Below are positions 7,970 to 18,700 of a DNA stretch of 64,000 bases, in pieces. The position numbers and the translations under genes were made by a program. The notes under the pieces are model-generated. The model worked only from the letters and a program-made list of their open reading frames with translations. It was not told where the DNA came from and did not search any database. Each line of letters starts with the position of its first letter. The first letter of the stretch is position 1. Source of the DNA: DAOQTX01 sp035340715 (lineage in GTDB: Bacteria; Bacteroidota; Bacteroidia; AKYH767-A; OLB10); contig DAOQTX010000006.1 in the NCBI GenBank assembly GCA_035340715.1, positions 1 to 64,000 of the forward strand, in the 5' to 3' direction.

Positions 7970-8989
7970 ATGTGGCACCGGGGGATTTATCTTATTTTAA
8001 TTTATGTTTTCAGAGCGGTAGTATTGCTGATGTTGTTTGCTGCTTTGCTTATTCTTTCCACCCCTTTATTGGGAATTAATGAACTTTTTTATCCCGTTCG
8101 TATCGACTCGGTATCCATCGTTTATTCCAGCAACAAACTCATCCAAAACGACACCCTCAGCCCTGCTCTCCCTTTGTATAATCCGAGCAATACCGGAATG
8201 CAATACAAAGAATGGGATGTGGTGGCCAAAGACAGTATTACATTGAAAGGATGGGAAGTGCTGCCTGAAGGTGAGATAAAAAATCTAAGTGTTTTATTGG
8301 TACACGATGTCAACGAAAGCAAACTCAATTATATACGCTTTGCTGCGCAATTGGCCAGTCAGGGTTTTAGAGTTTTTTTATTTGACCTGCGAGCGCATGG
8401 AGTATCGGGAGGAGATTATTTTTCATACGGTTATACCGGAGTAACCGATTTGATGGCCATTTGTGACCAGATGCTTGAGCTGTATAGCAAAGATATGTTA
8501 GCGATTTATGGAAACGGGGCCGGAGCAGCATTGGCCATTCAATTGTGTGCTTACGATTCGCGCCCACATATGTTGATGATCAACAATGGATTTACTAATC
8601 TGCAGGAACATTTTATGCAATTCACTCAAGTGAAATGGGGAAAAATCAGTCAATATATTTATCCCGTATTGGAAAGACAGCTCGAAAAGCAAACCGGCTT
8701 TCAAGTTAATTCACTACATTTGGATAGCCTGATCGCAGGACTCTCCATACCGGTGCTTGTGTCTTCAAATGCCGAGAGCAGTTACCGGCTTAATCAGGCA
8801 GTTCAATTGTTTTTAGCAGCCGAAAAAGTACCTGAAAAAAAGTTTGCCATCGTTGATTTTTCTAAAGAGTTGAATCAGGCAAGTGTAGGTTATCAGGCAT
8901 TGAAACAATTGAGCACATTTCTGAATGGAACAATGATGCGTCAAAAAAATAAATCGGTAAAAGGAAAAAGAAAACTGGCATTTCAATGA
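7970..8989 (+). CDS. Membrane-anchored alpha/beta-hydrolase-fold protein, catalytic triad apparently lost
   Basis: 339 residues with one N-terminal membrane helix (about residues 6-30). The fold is recognisable from LLVHDVNESKLNYIRFAAQL, FRVFLFDLRAHGVSGG and an elbow after MLAIYG. The nucleophile elbow normally reads G-x-S-x-G; here it is GNGAG near residue 182, so Ser is replaced by Gly. The usual acid strand (VLIIHG.D in active members) reads PVLVSSNAESSY, and no His follows where the catalytic one belongs. It is thus probably a non-enzymatic member or one with altered chemistry (inference). The stop overlaps the dnaG start (ATGA at 8986-8989), indicating translational coupling. Confidence 0.75.
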   Translation: MWHRGIYLILIYVFRAVVLLMLFAALLILSTPLLGINELFYPVRIDSVSIVYSSNKLIQNDTLSPALPLYNPSNTGMQYKEWDVVAKDSITLKGWEVLPEGEIKNLSVLLVHDVNESKLNYIRFAAQLASQGFRVFLFDLRAHGVSGGDYFSYGYTGVTDLMAICDQMLELYSKDMLAIYGNGAGAALAIQLCAYDSRPHMLMINNGFTNLQEHFMQFTQVKWGKISQYIYPVLERQLEKQTGFQVNSLHLDSLIAGLSIPVLVSSNAESSYRLNQAVQLFLAAEKVPEKKFAIVDFSKELNQASVGYQALKQLSTFLNGTMMRQKNKSVKGKRKLAFQ

Positions 8990-10923
8990 TACCCAAGCAG
9001 ATTATAGATCATATATTGGAAGTTGCCCGTGTAGATGAAATCATTGGCGAATTTGTTCAACTCAAACGAAGAGGATCAAACCTTTTGGGTTTATGCCCTT
9101 TCCACAATGAGAAAACACCTTCGTTTACTGTATCGCCCACCAAAGGTATTTACAAGTGTTTTGGTTGTGGAAAATCGGGCAGTGCTATAGGCTTTCTGAT
9201 GGAGCACGAACATTTTTCGTATCCTGAAGCCATCCGCTTTTTAGCCGACAAGTATCAGATTGAAATAGAAGAAGAACACATTAAAGTTGATGCCGGAAAC
9301 TATGATGAGCAATTGCGCGAGAGTTTGTTTGTAATTCTCTCTTTTGCACAAAAATATTTTAGCACACAGTTGAACGAACATTCCGAAGGTGTTTCCATTG
9401 CCCTGCCATATTTACAAGAGAGAGGATTTGATGAGTCGATCATACAAAAGTTTCAATTGGGTTATTCATTGAACAAATGGGATGCGTTTTACGATGCTGC
9501 TAAGAAAGAAGGATTTGAAGACGAGTTTTTGATTAAAGCAGGAGTGATTGCCGAAAAGAACGGTAAGCACTTCGACAATTTCAGAGGTCGGATCATTTTT
9601 CCCATACACAATATTACCGGAAGAGTAATTGCTTTTGGAGCTCGTCAATTAAAAAAGGAAGCCAACTCACCCAAATACCTCAACTCACCCGAAACCGATA
9701 TTTATTATAAAAGCAAGGTTTTGTATGGTCTGCATCAGGCACGAAACAGCATCAGCAAAAAGAACGAATGTTATTTGGTGGAAGGATATACCGATGTAAT
9801 ATCCATGCATGCGTGCGGGATAGAAAATGTAGTTGCATCATCGGGTACTTCGCTTACCAATGATCAAATACGTTTGATTGGGCGATTTACCAAAGACATC
9901 TGCATTTTGTACGATGGCGATGAAGCAGGTATTAAAGCCTCCTTGCGAGGTATCGATTTGATTTTGGAGCAGGGCTTAAATGTACGTGTGGTTACCTTTC
10001 CTGAAGGAGATGATCCGGATTCATTTGCTAAAAAACACAGTGCATTTGAACTAAGAGAGTATATTGAAAAAAATAGAATTGATTTTTTACGTTTCAAGGC
10101 AAGTCTTTTGATGAAGGACACAGGAGACGACCCGATCAAAAAGACAACAGCCATTAATGAAATAGTACGTACACTGAGCAAGATTCCAAACTCAATTGAT
10201 CGATCTATCTATCTAAAAGAATGTTCTCAAATCATGTTGGTAGATGAAAACGTACTGATTTCTGAATTGAATAAAATCATTCGCAAAGAATTGAAGAAAG
10301 ACTTTGGCCCCAATATGGGTGCTGCGGTTGAATCATCAGTAGATAGCACTAGCAATGCAGCTCGCGAAATGATATACACCGCATTGAGCCCTTCCGAGTT
10401 TCAAGAATCTATCATCATACGCTTGCTCCTACTTTATTCCGATCAAAATATTTCAAGCGAAAAAAATAAAAATGTGCCTTTGTTTGATTTCGTGTTAAAT
10501 GAAATAGACGAAGACATAAAATTTGAAGATGAATTGTACGCTTATATACTCGAAGAACTGAAGAAAATAAAATCTAGAGGAGAGCCAATAAATCTGAACT
10601 ATTTCATCGAACATGAACGCGAAGATGTTCGTGACGAAGTCAATTCTCTCATCAGTTCTCCTTATCAACTGAGCGATAAAAGTAAGTATGAAAAAAAAGG
10701 CATATATATTCCTGAAGAAAAAGAAATTTTACCGAACTGGGTGATTAAAGGAATCAATTCTTTAAAAATGAAAACCATTATCAAAGAATTAAAATCGGTG
10801 CATGCACAAATCAAAGAATGCAATGATGAGATACGATTGCACGAATTATTGGAAGAAAAAATGCGTTTGGACGAATTGAAAAAACGATTGTCCGAACGAT
10901 TGGGGATAGTTGTTATCCGCTGA
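8986..10923 (+). CDS. dnaG: DNA primase
   Basis: 645 residues. The enzyme synthesises RNA primers at the replication fork. The N-terminal CHC2 zinc finger is intact (CPFHNEKTPSF, then YKCFGCGKSG). The catalytic core includes the Toprim motifs VEGYTDVISMH and ILYDGDEAG. The C-terminal part (about 430-645) is Lys/Glu-rich and probably holds the helicase-binding region, as in other primases. The start overlaps the preceding hydrolase-fold gene by 4 nt. Its 3' end overlaps the convergent pseudouridine synthase gene by 11 nt. Confidence 0.97.
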   Translation: MIPKQIIDHILEVARVDEIIGEFVQLKRRGSNLLGLCPFHNEKTPSFTVSPTKGIYKCFGCGKSGSAIGFLMEHEHFSYPEAIRFLADKYQIEIEEEHIKVDAGNYDEQLRESLFVILSFAQKYFSTQLNEHSEGVSIALPYLQERGFDESIIQKFQLGYSLNKWDAFYDAAKKEGFEDEFLIKAGVIAEKNGKHFDNFRGRIIFPIHNITGRVIAFGARQLKKEANSPKYLNSPETDIYYKSKVLYGLHQARNSISKKNECYLVEGYTDVISMHACGIENVVASSGTSLTNDQIRLIGRFTKDICILYDGDEAGIKASLRGIDLILEQGLNVRVVTFPEGDDPDSFAKKHSAFELREYIEKNRIDFLRFKASLLMKDTGDDPIKKTTAINEIVRTLSKIPNSIDRSIYLKECSQIMLVDENVLISELNKIIRKELKKDFGPNMGAAVESSVDSTSNAAREMIYTALSPSEFQESIIIRLLLLYSDQNISSEKNKNVPLFDFVLNEIDEDIKFEDELYAYILEELKKIKSRGEPINLNYFIEHEREDVRDEVNSLISSPYQLSDKSKYEKKGIYIPEEKEILPNWVIKGINSLKMKTIIKELKSVHAQIKECNDEIRLHELLEEKMRLDELKKRLSERLGIVVIR

Positions 10924-12347
10924 TTCTTTTTTTCTTATTAAACCCGGCCAACATATACAATGAGTTCACTTCCAACTCGGTTAAATGCCTCCAACGGCCT
11001 CTTGCCAATTCTTTTTTAGTCAAGCCGGCATAGATCACCCGATCGAGTTTTACCACTTCATATTCCAAGTGTTCAAAAATTCTTCTCACTACTCTGTTTC
11101 TGCCTTCGTGAATTTTAATTCCGATCATTTTTTTTGAGCCACTGGCATCATAGGCAATGTCATCCACCTGAACGACCCCATCTTCCAACACGATGCCTTC
11201 TTGAATTTCTTCCAAATGTTTTTTGCTCAATTGTTTGTTGAGTTCTACCTGATAAATTTTTTGGATCCGCGATGAAGGATGCATCAATCGGGTGGCCAAT
11301 TCACCATCGTTGGTAAACAACAACAAACCTGTGGTGCTTCTATCTAAACGACCCACCGGATAAATACGTTCCTGAGTAGCGTTTTCAACCAACATCATTA
11401 CCGTTTTTCTATCCTTCTCATCGTCAGTTGTGGTAATATAGTCTTTCGGTTTATTCAACAACACATATACCTTCTTCTCACTTCTCACCAATTCATTATT
11501 GTACTTAACGGTATCACCGGGTTTTATTTTCGAGCCCAATTCGGTAATAATGGTTCCATTAACACTCACCATACCTGCACTTATCAATTCATCGGCCTCA
11601 CGTCTGGATCCAATGCCGGCATTGCTCAAATATTTATTCAATCTGATTTCCTCTTTCGGTGTGGCCTGCATATCGGTGTTTCTGCCGCGAGAGGAAGATG
11701 ATTTTGATTTTCGATCGCCCGGAAATTTTTTACGGTCGCGTCTTAAATTTTTCGGATCTCTTTTGGAGAAACGGCTAGCCGTTCTTTCCTCATTATGGTC
11801 TCCCTCATTATCAGAAAAAGTTCTTTTGTTCGTTTCGTATTTTTTTCTCCCATCGCCTGATCTCTTTTTAAAATCACGGTAGGATGAAGAGCGATCGGAT
11901 GAATAGCGTTTTCTTCCTTCGCCTGAATCGCCTTCGTCCGAACGATAGGGCTTGCGACCATACGATTTTCTTTCGCCTCGCGCTTCGCGCTGATCACCGT
12001 CTTTATCTCTGAATGATCTTCGATCGGATGAATAGCGTTTTCTTCCTTCGCCTGAATCGCCTTCGTCCGAACGATNNNNNNNNNNNNNNNNNNNNNNNNN
12101 NNNNNNNNNNNNNNNNNNNNNNNNNNNNNNNNNNNNNNNNNNNNNNNNNNNNNNNNNNNNNNNNNNNNNNNNNNNAGGGCTTGCGACCATACGATTTTCT
12201 TTCGCCTCGTTCTTCGTGCTGATCACCGTCTTTATCTCTGAATGATCTTCCTCTCGAGCTATTGTTCGATCTGCCTTTTTGATCTCTATCTGAAGAAGAT
12301 TTTCTTCGATCAGAGTTATTTCCTCTATTGTTAAAATTTTTTTTCAT
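10913..12347 (-). CDS. rluB: Large-subunit rRNA pseudouridine synthase (RluB/RsuA family) with repeat-rich N-terminus, interrupted by an assembly gap
   Basis: Reading from ATG 12347, the N-terminus is a long Arg/Ser/Asp/Gly-rich disordered extension with 43-residue tandem repeats. An S4 RNA-binding domain follows (IRLNKYLSNAGIGSRREADE), then the synthase domain with its catalytic Asp in GRLDRSTTGLLLF. The enzyme isomerises a uridine in rRNA. A run of 100 N (12076-12175) splits the reading frame. Removing the N run exactly rejoins both halves in frame, so the gene is probably intact and the gap size is a placeholder. ATG 12347 follows the YraN stop by one nucleotide (TGAAATG), suggesting coupling. 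Basic repeat extensions of this kind are known on Bacteroidota RluB proteins and may aid ribosome binding (inference). Confidence 0.88.
11893..12250 (-). repeat. 129-bp tandem coding repeat flanking and spanning the assembly gap
   Basis: One complete unit occupies 11893-12021 (129 bp). The next begins at 12022 and breaks off at the N run after 54 bp. The sequence resuming at 12176 matches the remaining 75 bp of a unit, to 12250. 54 plus 75 is exactly 129, so the flanks join as one perfect unit. The two copies differ at only a few positions over the comparable part. Confidence 0.9.
12076..12175. other. Assembly gap (100 N)
   Basis: Exactly 100 ambiguous bases lie inside the 129-bp tandem repeat of the pseudouridine synthase gene. 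The round size indicates a scaffold placeholder, not a measured length. Confidence 0.99.
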
Positions 12348-12348
12348 T

Positions 12349-12726
12349 TCATTCCAGTATATCCGATTCAAATGCAGCAGGAATATGTTTTACTTTTTGT
12401 GTGCTGCCATTTTTTATGATGCTTATAACATCAAACCGGGTTTCGATATCTAATTGTTTTTCGTTGAGATAATATTCCGCTGCTTCTATAAGATGCTTTT
12501 GTTTTTTAATCGTCACTGCTTCGTAAGGCTGCTCATACTTTTCGGTCGATCGGGTTTTAACTTCCACAAAAACCAAGAGATCATTTGTTTGAGCAATGAT
12601 ATCAATTTCATACTTCTTAAACCGCCAGTTTTGATCAATTATTTCAAATCCTTTTTTTTTAAGAAAACGAATGGCTTCTTCCTCCCCTTTTCTTCCCAAC
12701 ACGATATGATTATTCCGCTTCAACAA
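12349..12726 (-). CDS. YraN/UPF0102 family nuclease-fold protein
   Basis: 125 residues, a normal length for the family. GRKGEEEAIRFLKKKGFEII is followed by NWRF, EIDIIA and FVEVKTRS, the conserved restriction-endonuclease-like core (Glu, Asp and E-V-K). The cellular role of the family is not well settled; a DNA-processing nuclease is usually proposed. It overlaps the 3' end of the LD-carboxypeptidase gene by 17 nt and ends one nucleotide before the rRNA pseudouridine synthase start, so the three genes look like one tightly packed operon. Confidence 0.9.
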   Translation of the reverse strand: MLKRNNHIVLGRKGEEEAIRFLKKKGFEIIDQNWRFKKYEIDIIAQTNDLLVFVEVKTRSTEKYEQPYEAVTIKKQKHLIEAAEYYLNEKQLDIETRFDVISIIKNGSTQKVKHIPAAFESDILE

Positions 12727-13633
12727 ATTGCAGTTTAACTTTTTCTTCTACACCTAATATAGCTTCTGCGCCTAATATTAAGGGCATATTATTTTTTATA
12801 TGTCCTGCCGGAAAATTAAAACATACCGGAAAATCAAATTCGGCTACATGCTCGTGAATGATTTCGTACGCACTTTTCCCAAACGGAATGCTATTGTCTT
12901 TCATATCACTCATGGCTCCTACAATCATTCCGGAAAGATGATGAAACTTGTACGCTTTTTTTAACTGAACCATCATTCGATCGATATGATAAAGATATTC
13001 ATCCAGGTCTTCAATAAATAAAATTTTACCTACCGTATCGATATCGTGGTTGGTACCAATTAAAGCCGCAAGTACCGATAGATTCCCTCCACATAAAATT
13101 CCTTTGCCGATGCCGGTATAATTCAAAGCTTTATCGCTTTCGCTTGGTTCAAATTCATATTCAATTCTTTCACCTTCTAAAAAAGAAAAGAGTTGCAGAA
13201 AGCTCTCTTCGCTAAATTGTTCATCGGTCATATTGATGAGCATTGGAGCATGAATACTTTGAATCCCTGCAGAATGGTTCAGTTGATTGTGTATGGCGGT
13301 CATATCGCTGAATCCGATAAACCACTTCGGGTTTTCCATCAAACCCATCAAATCGATATGATCGAGCAAGCGCATACTTCCATAACCTCCACGTGCACAA
13401 AAGATTGCTTTAATTTCTGCATCATCCAACATCTGCATCAAATCTTCGAGTCTTTGTTCATCAGTTCCTGAATATTGGTTATATGCATTGTATAAGTTAG
13501 GACTCTCGATAGGCACATATCCTCTATTACGGATACGATCAATGCCGGGCATCATTTCTTCGCGGCTCACTTTTCGAGCCGGAGCAACAATTCCAATCTT
13601 GTCTCCTTTTTTTAATGGTTCAGGTTTTATCAT
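12710..13633 (-). CDS. LD-carboxypeptidase (peptidase S66 family)
   Basis: 307 residues. Family members cleave the L,D bond to the terminal D-Ala of muropeptide tetrapeptides during cytoplasmic peptidoglycan recycling. The N-terminal GDKIGIVAPARKVS motif is typical. The nucleophile Ser86 is in CARGGYGSMRLLD. The acid lies in LFIEDLDEYLYHIDRMM and the catalytic His in FNFPAGHIKNN. No signal peptide is visible, consistent with a cytoplasmic recycling enzyme (LdcA-like). It is the first gene of the run with yraN and rluB. Confidence 0.92.
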   Translation of the reverse strand: MIKPEPLKKGDKIGIVAPARKVSREEMMPGIDRIRNRGYVPIESPNLYNAYNQYSGTDEQRLEDLMQMLDDAEIKAIFCARGGYGSMRLLDHIDLMGLMENPKWFIGFSDMTAIHNQLNHSAGIQSIHAPMLINMTDEQFSEESFLQLFSFLEGERIEYEFEPSESDKALNYTGIGKGILCGGNLSVLAALIGTNHDIDTVGKILFIEDLDEYLYHIDRMMVQLKKAYKFHHLSGMIVGAMSDMKDNSIPFGKSAYEIIHEHVAEFDFPVCFNFPAGHIKNNMPLILGAEAILGVEEKVKLQFVEAE

Positions 13634-13698
13634 AAATTCAGACTGTAAAACTAATGAATTAAATATGGCCTGAAGAACAAATTATTCCGGTCAATACC

Positions 13699-13706
13699 TA
13701 TTTTTG
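13699..13706 (+). promoter_or_regulatory. -7 element of the methionyl-tRNA synthetase gene
   Basis: TATTTTTG at 13699-13706 matches TAnnTTTG. It covers the candidate TTG start at 13704, which argues that translation starts further down at TTG 13722. AAAGGA at 13711-13716 would serve as a ribosome-binding site for that codon. Confidence 0.45.
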
Positions 13707-13721
13707 CAAAAAAGGAACAGC

Positions 13722-15773
13722 TTGTCGAGATATTTAGTTACTGCCGCACTGCCTTATGCCAATGGACCGGTCCATATCGGACATTTAGCCGGATGTTATA
13801 TACCGGCCGATACTTTTGTACGCTATTTACGATTTGCCGGAAAGGATGTGAAATTTATTTGTGGAAGCGATGAACACGGCATTCCGATTACCATAAAAGC
13901 CAGAAACGAAAATCGTACACCACAAGAGATAGTAAATAAGTATCATAAAATGATGAAGGGTTCATTTGAGTCCTTTGGCATTTCATTCGATCTCTACAGT
14001 CGCACCAGCAATGCTTTGCATCATAATACGGCTTCGCAATTTTTTAAAAAACTGTACGACAAAGGAGTTTTTATTGAACAAAAATCGGAGCAATATTACG
14101 ATGAACAAGAAAAGCAGTTTTTAGCTGACCGATACATCAGCGGAACCTGTCCGAAATGCGGAAATGAAAATGCTTATGGCGATCAATGCGAGAATTGTGG
14201 AACGGCCTTACAACCTAACGAACTGATTCATCCAAAATCGAAGCTAAGTGGTAACACTCCGATACTGAAAGAAACGGTGAATTGGTATTTACCGCTTGAT
14301 CAATATCAAGATGCATTGCACGAGTGGTTGAAGGGGAAAAAAGAAAGCTGGAAAAGTAATGTGATGGGACAATGCTTAAGTTGGATTAATGAAGGTTTGA
14401 AACCCAGAGCGATGACCCGTGATTTGGACTGGGGCGTTAAAGTTCCTATAGAAGGACAAGAGGGCAAAGTATTGTACGTTTGGTTTGATGCCCCCATCGG
14501 ATATATATCGGCTACCAAAGAATTGTTGGGCGATGACTGGAAAAAATATTGGTGCGAACCCGATTCTAAATTGATTCATTTTATTGGTAAAGACAATATT
14601 GTATTTCATTGCATCATTTTTCCGGCCATGTTAATGGCACACGAAGGTTTTGTACTTCCGGAGAATGTACCTGCAAACGAGTTTTTAAATTTAGAAGGAG
14701 AAAAAATTTCTACCTCACGCAATTGGGCCGTTTGGTTGCACGAGTATTTAAATGATTTTTCAGGAAAAGAAGATGTGCTGCGCTATGTACTAACTGCAAC
14801 TGCTCCCGAAAACAAAGACAACGATTTTACCTGGAAAGATTTTCAAGCCAGAAACAATTCGGAATTGGTGGCCATATTGGGAAATTTTATCAACCGTGTG
14901 ATGGTGCTCTCACATAAATTTTCTGCAGGTATTTTGCCTAATGAGGATTTTAGCAAAGACACATTGAGCATGCAGCTTTTTAAAGACTTAGAAGAACTGA
15001 GTACAATTTTGTTTGAAAAAATGGAAAGCTATAAGTTTCGCGAAGCGATGGCTTGTTTTATGGATATGGTTCGAAATGGGAATAAATATCTTACCGAAAC
15101 TGAACCATGGAAATTGGCCAAAAGTGATCTGAATAAAACCAAATTGATTTTGAATTGCTGCCTTCAGTACTGTGCAAATTTAACGCTATTGATGGAGTTT
15201 CTTTTACCGGTAACTGCCCAACGTTGCACAAAGCTCCTTAATCTTTCTATAGAACCTAATACAAAAGATAAACGCATATTGATTGGTAAAAAGGATCTTC
15301 TGATAAAAGGAACGGTCTTGAATCCTCCAGAACATCTGTTTTCTATTATTGAAGACGAAGTGATTGAAAAGCAAATTGAACGATTAAAGAAAAATAATTC
15401 GTCTTTGGAAGCTGAGACGAAAACGAACCCAGTAAAAAATAGCAAATCGATGATCAACTACGATGATTTTGCAAAACTCGATATCCGAATTGCCACCATA
15501 TTAGAAGCTGAGTTGGTTCCAAAAACTGATAAGCTGCTCAAGTTAAAACTACAGACCGGAATGGATGAGCGTACAGTAGTTTCAGGAATTGCTCAAAGTT
15601 ATTCTCCAGAAAACATCATCGGAAAAAAAGTATTGCTATTGGCCAACCTAGAGCCAAGAAAAATTAAAGGCATTGAATCGAATGGAATGATTTTAATGGC
15701 CGAAAATGAAAATGGTGAACTCAGTTTTGTTTCTCCCGAAAAAGATTTCATCAACGGCAGTAGTGTTTCCTAA
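13722..15773 (+). CDS. metG: Methionyl-tRNA synthetase with C-terminal tRNA-binding domain
   Basis: 683 residues from TTG 13722. It charges tRNA-Met. The HIGH region reads PYANGPVHIGHLAG close to the N-terminus, the zinc knuckle is CPKCGNENAYGDQCENCG, and the KMSKS equivalent is EKISTSRNW. The C-terminal EMAP-type tRNA-binding domain (FAKLDIRIATILEAELVPKT) is fused in the same chain. TTG 13722 was chosen over TTG 13704 because the latter lies inside the -7 promoter box, whereas 13722 follows AAAGGA and begins MSRYLVTAALPYANG as in relatives. The stop is one base from the stop of the convergent phosphatase-like gene. Confidence 0.95.
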   Translation: MSRYLVTAALPYANGPVHIGHLAGCYIPADTFVRYLRFAGKDVKFICGSDEHGIPITIKARNENRTPQEIVNKYHKMMKGSFESFGISFDLYSRTSNALHHNTASQFFKKLYDKGVFIEQKSEQYYDEQEKQFLADRYISGTCPKCGNENAYGDQCENCGTALQPNELIHPKSKLSGNTPILKETVNWYLPLDQYQDALHEWLKGKKESWKSNVMGQCLSWINEGLKPRAMTRDLDWGVKVPIEGQEGKVLYVWFDAPIGYISATKELLGDDWKKYWCEPDSKLIHFIGKDNIVFHCIIFPAMLMAHEGFVLPENVPANEFLNLEGEKISTSRNWAVWLHEYLNDFSGKEDVLRYVLTATAPENKDNDFTWKDFQARNNSELVAILGNFINRVMVLSHKFSAGILPNEDFSKDTLSMQLFKDLEELSTILFEKMESYKFREAMACFMDMVRNGNKYLTETEPWKLAKSDLNKTKLILNCCLQYCANLTLLMEFLLPVTAQRCTKLLNLSIEPNTKDKRILIGKKDLLIKGTVLNPPEHLFSIIEDEVIEKQIERLKKNNSSLEAETKTNPVKNSKSMINYDDFAKLDIRIATILEAELVPKTDKLLKLKLQTGMDERTVVSGIAQSYSPENIIGKKVLLLANLEPRKIKGIESNGMILMAENENGELSFVSPEKDFINGSSVS

Positions 15774-15774
15774 A

Positions 15775-18700
15775 TTATTGCACTATAATTCGTTTACTAA
15801 TCGCTTCCGATTTTGAACGGGCAGTAAGGGTATAAACTCCTGCTTTCAATTTGAAAATACTCTTTGCATTTTCCTGTACAATTCTTTTTCGAGAAATTAA
15901 TTTTCCATTTAAATCGACTAGCTCAAGATGATATGGTCGATCAAACCCTTTGCAAATAACCTTCAGCTCTTCTCCCGATCGAACCGGAATTGGAGATATA
16001 ATCAAATCGCCCTTAGTAGGATTCACTTCAAGTATTGATACATTTACTCCAATCACATCTACGTAAAAGGAATCCATTATACAAGAATAAGGATCGCTTA
16101 CTGTATACCACTGATCAATGGAAGGCTTAACCCAAACAGATGCCGATGTATCGCCTTGACTCCAGATAAAATTTCCAATCCAAGAGGCGGAAAGCAAAAC
16201 ACTATCACCGGGATTAATGGCAAGTGTATCGAGTATATTAACGTCTTTGAAAAAAGTAAATCGATCGTGAACGATGGAATCTGAAGTGAGGAAAACAACA
16301 TCTAAACGGTTGTTGATCACCTCTATGATTAAAGAGCCGGATCTAATGCTATCGCTATGTACCATTGCCGGATGAGGCCATGTAGGACTAACGGTGCCGA
16401 CCGAACCGGATGAACCTAATACAACGTAAACCGTTCCGCTGTCATTTTCTGTTGCTTTGACATAAGCGCAAGAATTTAAAGTGCCGTCATACGTTCCATT
16501 TCCCGGTTGTACTATCGAGGTTGAATCGAAACTACTGCTGTTTGCAAAATGTCCTTTCAAGAAAAACGATCGTTCGTAACTGTTGCTGTGTGCACCTAAA
16601 ACTAAATCAACATTGTATTGCTCAAATATTGGATTCAGTTGCTCGCGAATAGCACTCATTAATGTATCCGTATCCGAATCAAACGATCCTTTACTATAAG
16701 GAGGGTGATGTATGGCAACTATTTTCCATTTAGCACTACTGTTCGACAAATCTTGCTCAAGCCAAATTTTTTGAGCATTAAGCGAATCGACTATAGATGT
16801 TCCAAGAGAATCTAACCCATATGAATTGAGCATAGAAAAATGAACATTGCCTTTATCGAATGAATAGTAATGACTGGTATTGCTGTTTATTCCGCTGGTA
16901 AAACCACTTTCAGGTAAACTAAAGATTGAAAAGTAATCAATATTATTGCTTGCGCGGTTCAAACTGTCTTCATTGTATTCTCTTTCTCCGGGAATAGGGA
17001 ATAGTGGAACACATTTCGTTAAACCGGCTTGATATACATTGAAAAAATTATTCTGATAGCTGCTATCCATTCCATCGGGATAAGCATTATCTCCTAATGA
17101 TATCCAAGTATGATATGGAATTTGATTGGAATAATTTAAAAAGCTATTCATTACATCCATCTGCTCTTGAATGCCTGTTCCCGCATCACCGGTGATCCAA
17201 AATCGAGTTGTGTCGCTTGATGCTATAATCGCTTTATCGCTTACAAACCAATGTAGTGAATCGTTGGTAAAAGAAATTGTATCGCAAACCAAGCGATAAT
17301 AATATACCGTTGCTGGATTTAAGTTTCCTATTCTATGAATATGATCCATAGATGCTACAGTATCGATTAAAACAGAATTTAATGAATCAACATGAGTACC
17401 GATTAACAGCTCACCCAAACATTCTTTATCCGTTCTCCAACGTATGGTGACTTCGTTGCTAAATAAATTCTGAATGTATGGCCCTCTAATCAGCTGCGGT
17501 GGCTCAGGCAGAGGATTCATTTGAACAAAAAAAGTATCGCTAATGCAACTATAAGTATCGTTCACTACTATAACCGTATCGGAACCAACGATATGTGTAC
17601 GTTCCTTTGTGGTACTTCCATCCGACCAAACATTATTTCCAACCCATGATGTGTTTAGCAATAAAGTATCTCCATAATCTGCCCATACGCTATCAATCTT
17701 GCCGGCATCATGAAACAAAGTAAAGCGATCCAACACAAATCCATTTCTTCCAACAAACTCCATATCCAATCGCTTATCATTAAATGAAAGATAAAGTGAT
17801 CCTTCAATATCTTTGTTATATGAAGCCATAGCCGGATGAGGCCATGTTGCAGAAACCGGATCGTTAATGCTAGCGTTTCCTGCTTGAATATACACTATGC
17901 CTGAATCTTTTGCTGCAGTTTTATTATAGGCGCATGCGTTTGCTAATCCATTATAATATCCATAAGAACTATCTACGGCATGAATAGCCTTATCGTAAGT
18001 GGACGACAGTCCAAAATGATTTTTCATGAGATGTGTACGTTCATAACTGTGCGAGTGACCATAAATCACCAAATCTATTTTATATTGCTCAAGAATAGGT
18101 AGCACATTTTCTCTTATTAAAATCAATTCCGTTTCCAAATCACTATCGTGTCCACCCTTTGAATAGGGTGGATGATGAAAAAAGACTATAGTCCACTCCA
18201 TTTGATTCGAATCCAAATCTTGCTTTAACCAATTTATTTGTGGACTTATCGTATCGTACAAACGATAAGTTCCGTTTTCATAACCATAGCTATTGAGTGA
18301 AATAAAATGAACATTATTAAAATCAAAAGAGTAATACGAAACTGTATCGCTGGGCACTCCTCCACACTCTCCCTGCGATGGCAATGAAAAGATGTTATAG
18401 TAATCGCAGTAATTATTGATTTGCTGTGTGGAATTGGCATATTCGTGATTACCGGGGCAACTATATACAGGGCTATTTTTTAAAAAGTGCTGATCGTACA
18501 CATCAAAGAAACGTGTTTGATATTCGGCATCCAATCCATCTTGATAAGCGTTATCACCCAGCAAAAGCATTAAGTCGGGAACATTGCCTGCCAAGTGATT
18601 GACCATTTTGTCTCTAACATCCAATTGTTTCTGCCCTGAAAAACCACAGTCGCCCAAAACCCAAACTCCGAAAGCATCAGTAGCGTTAGCGGGAGAATTT

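Noticed and set aside
10913..12371. Frameshifted or broken pseudouridine synthase gene
   Set aside because: The frame change comes from the 100-N placeholder; removing it restores one frame.
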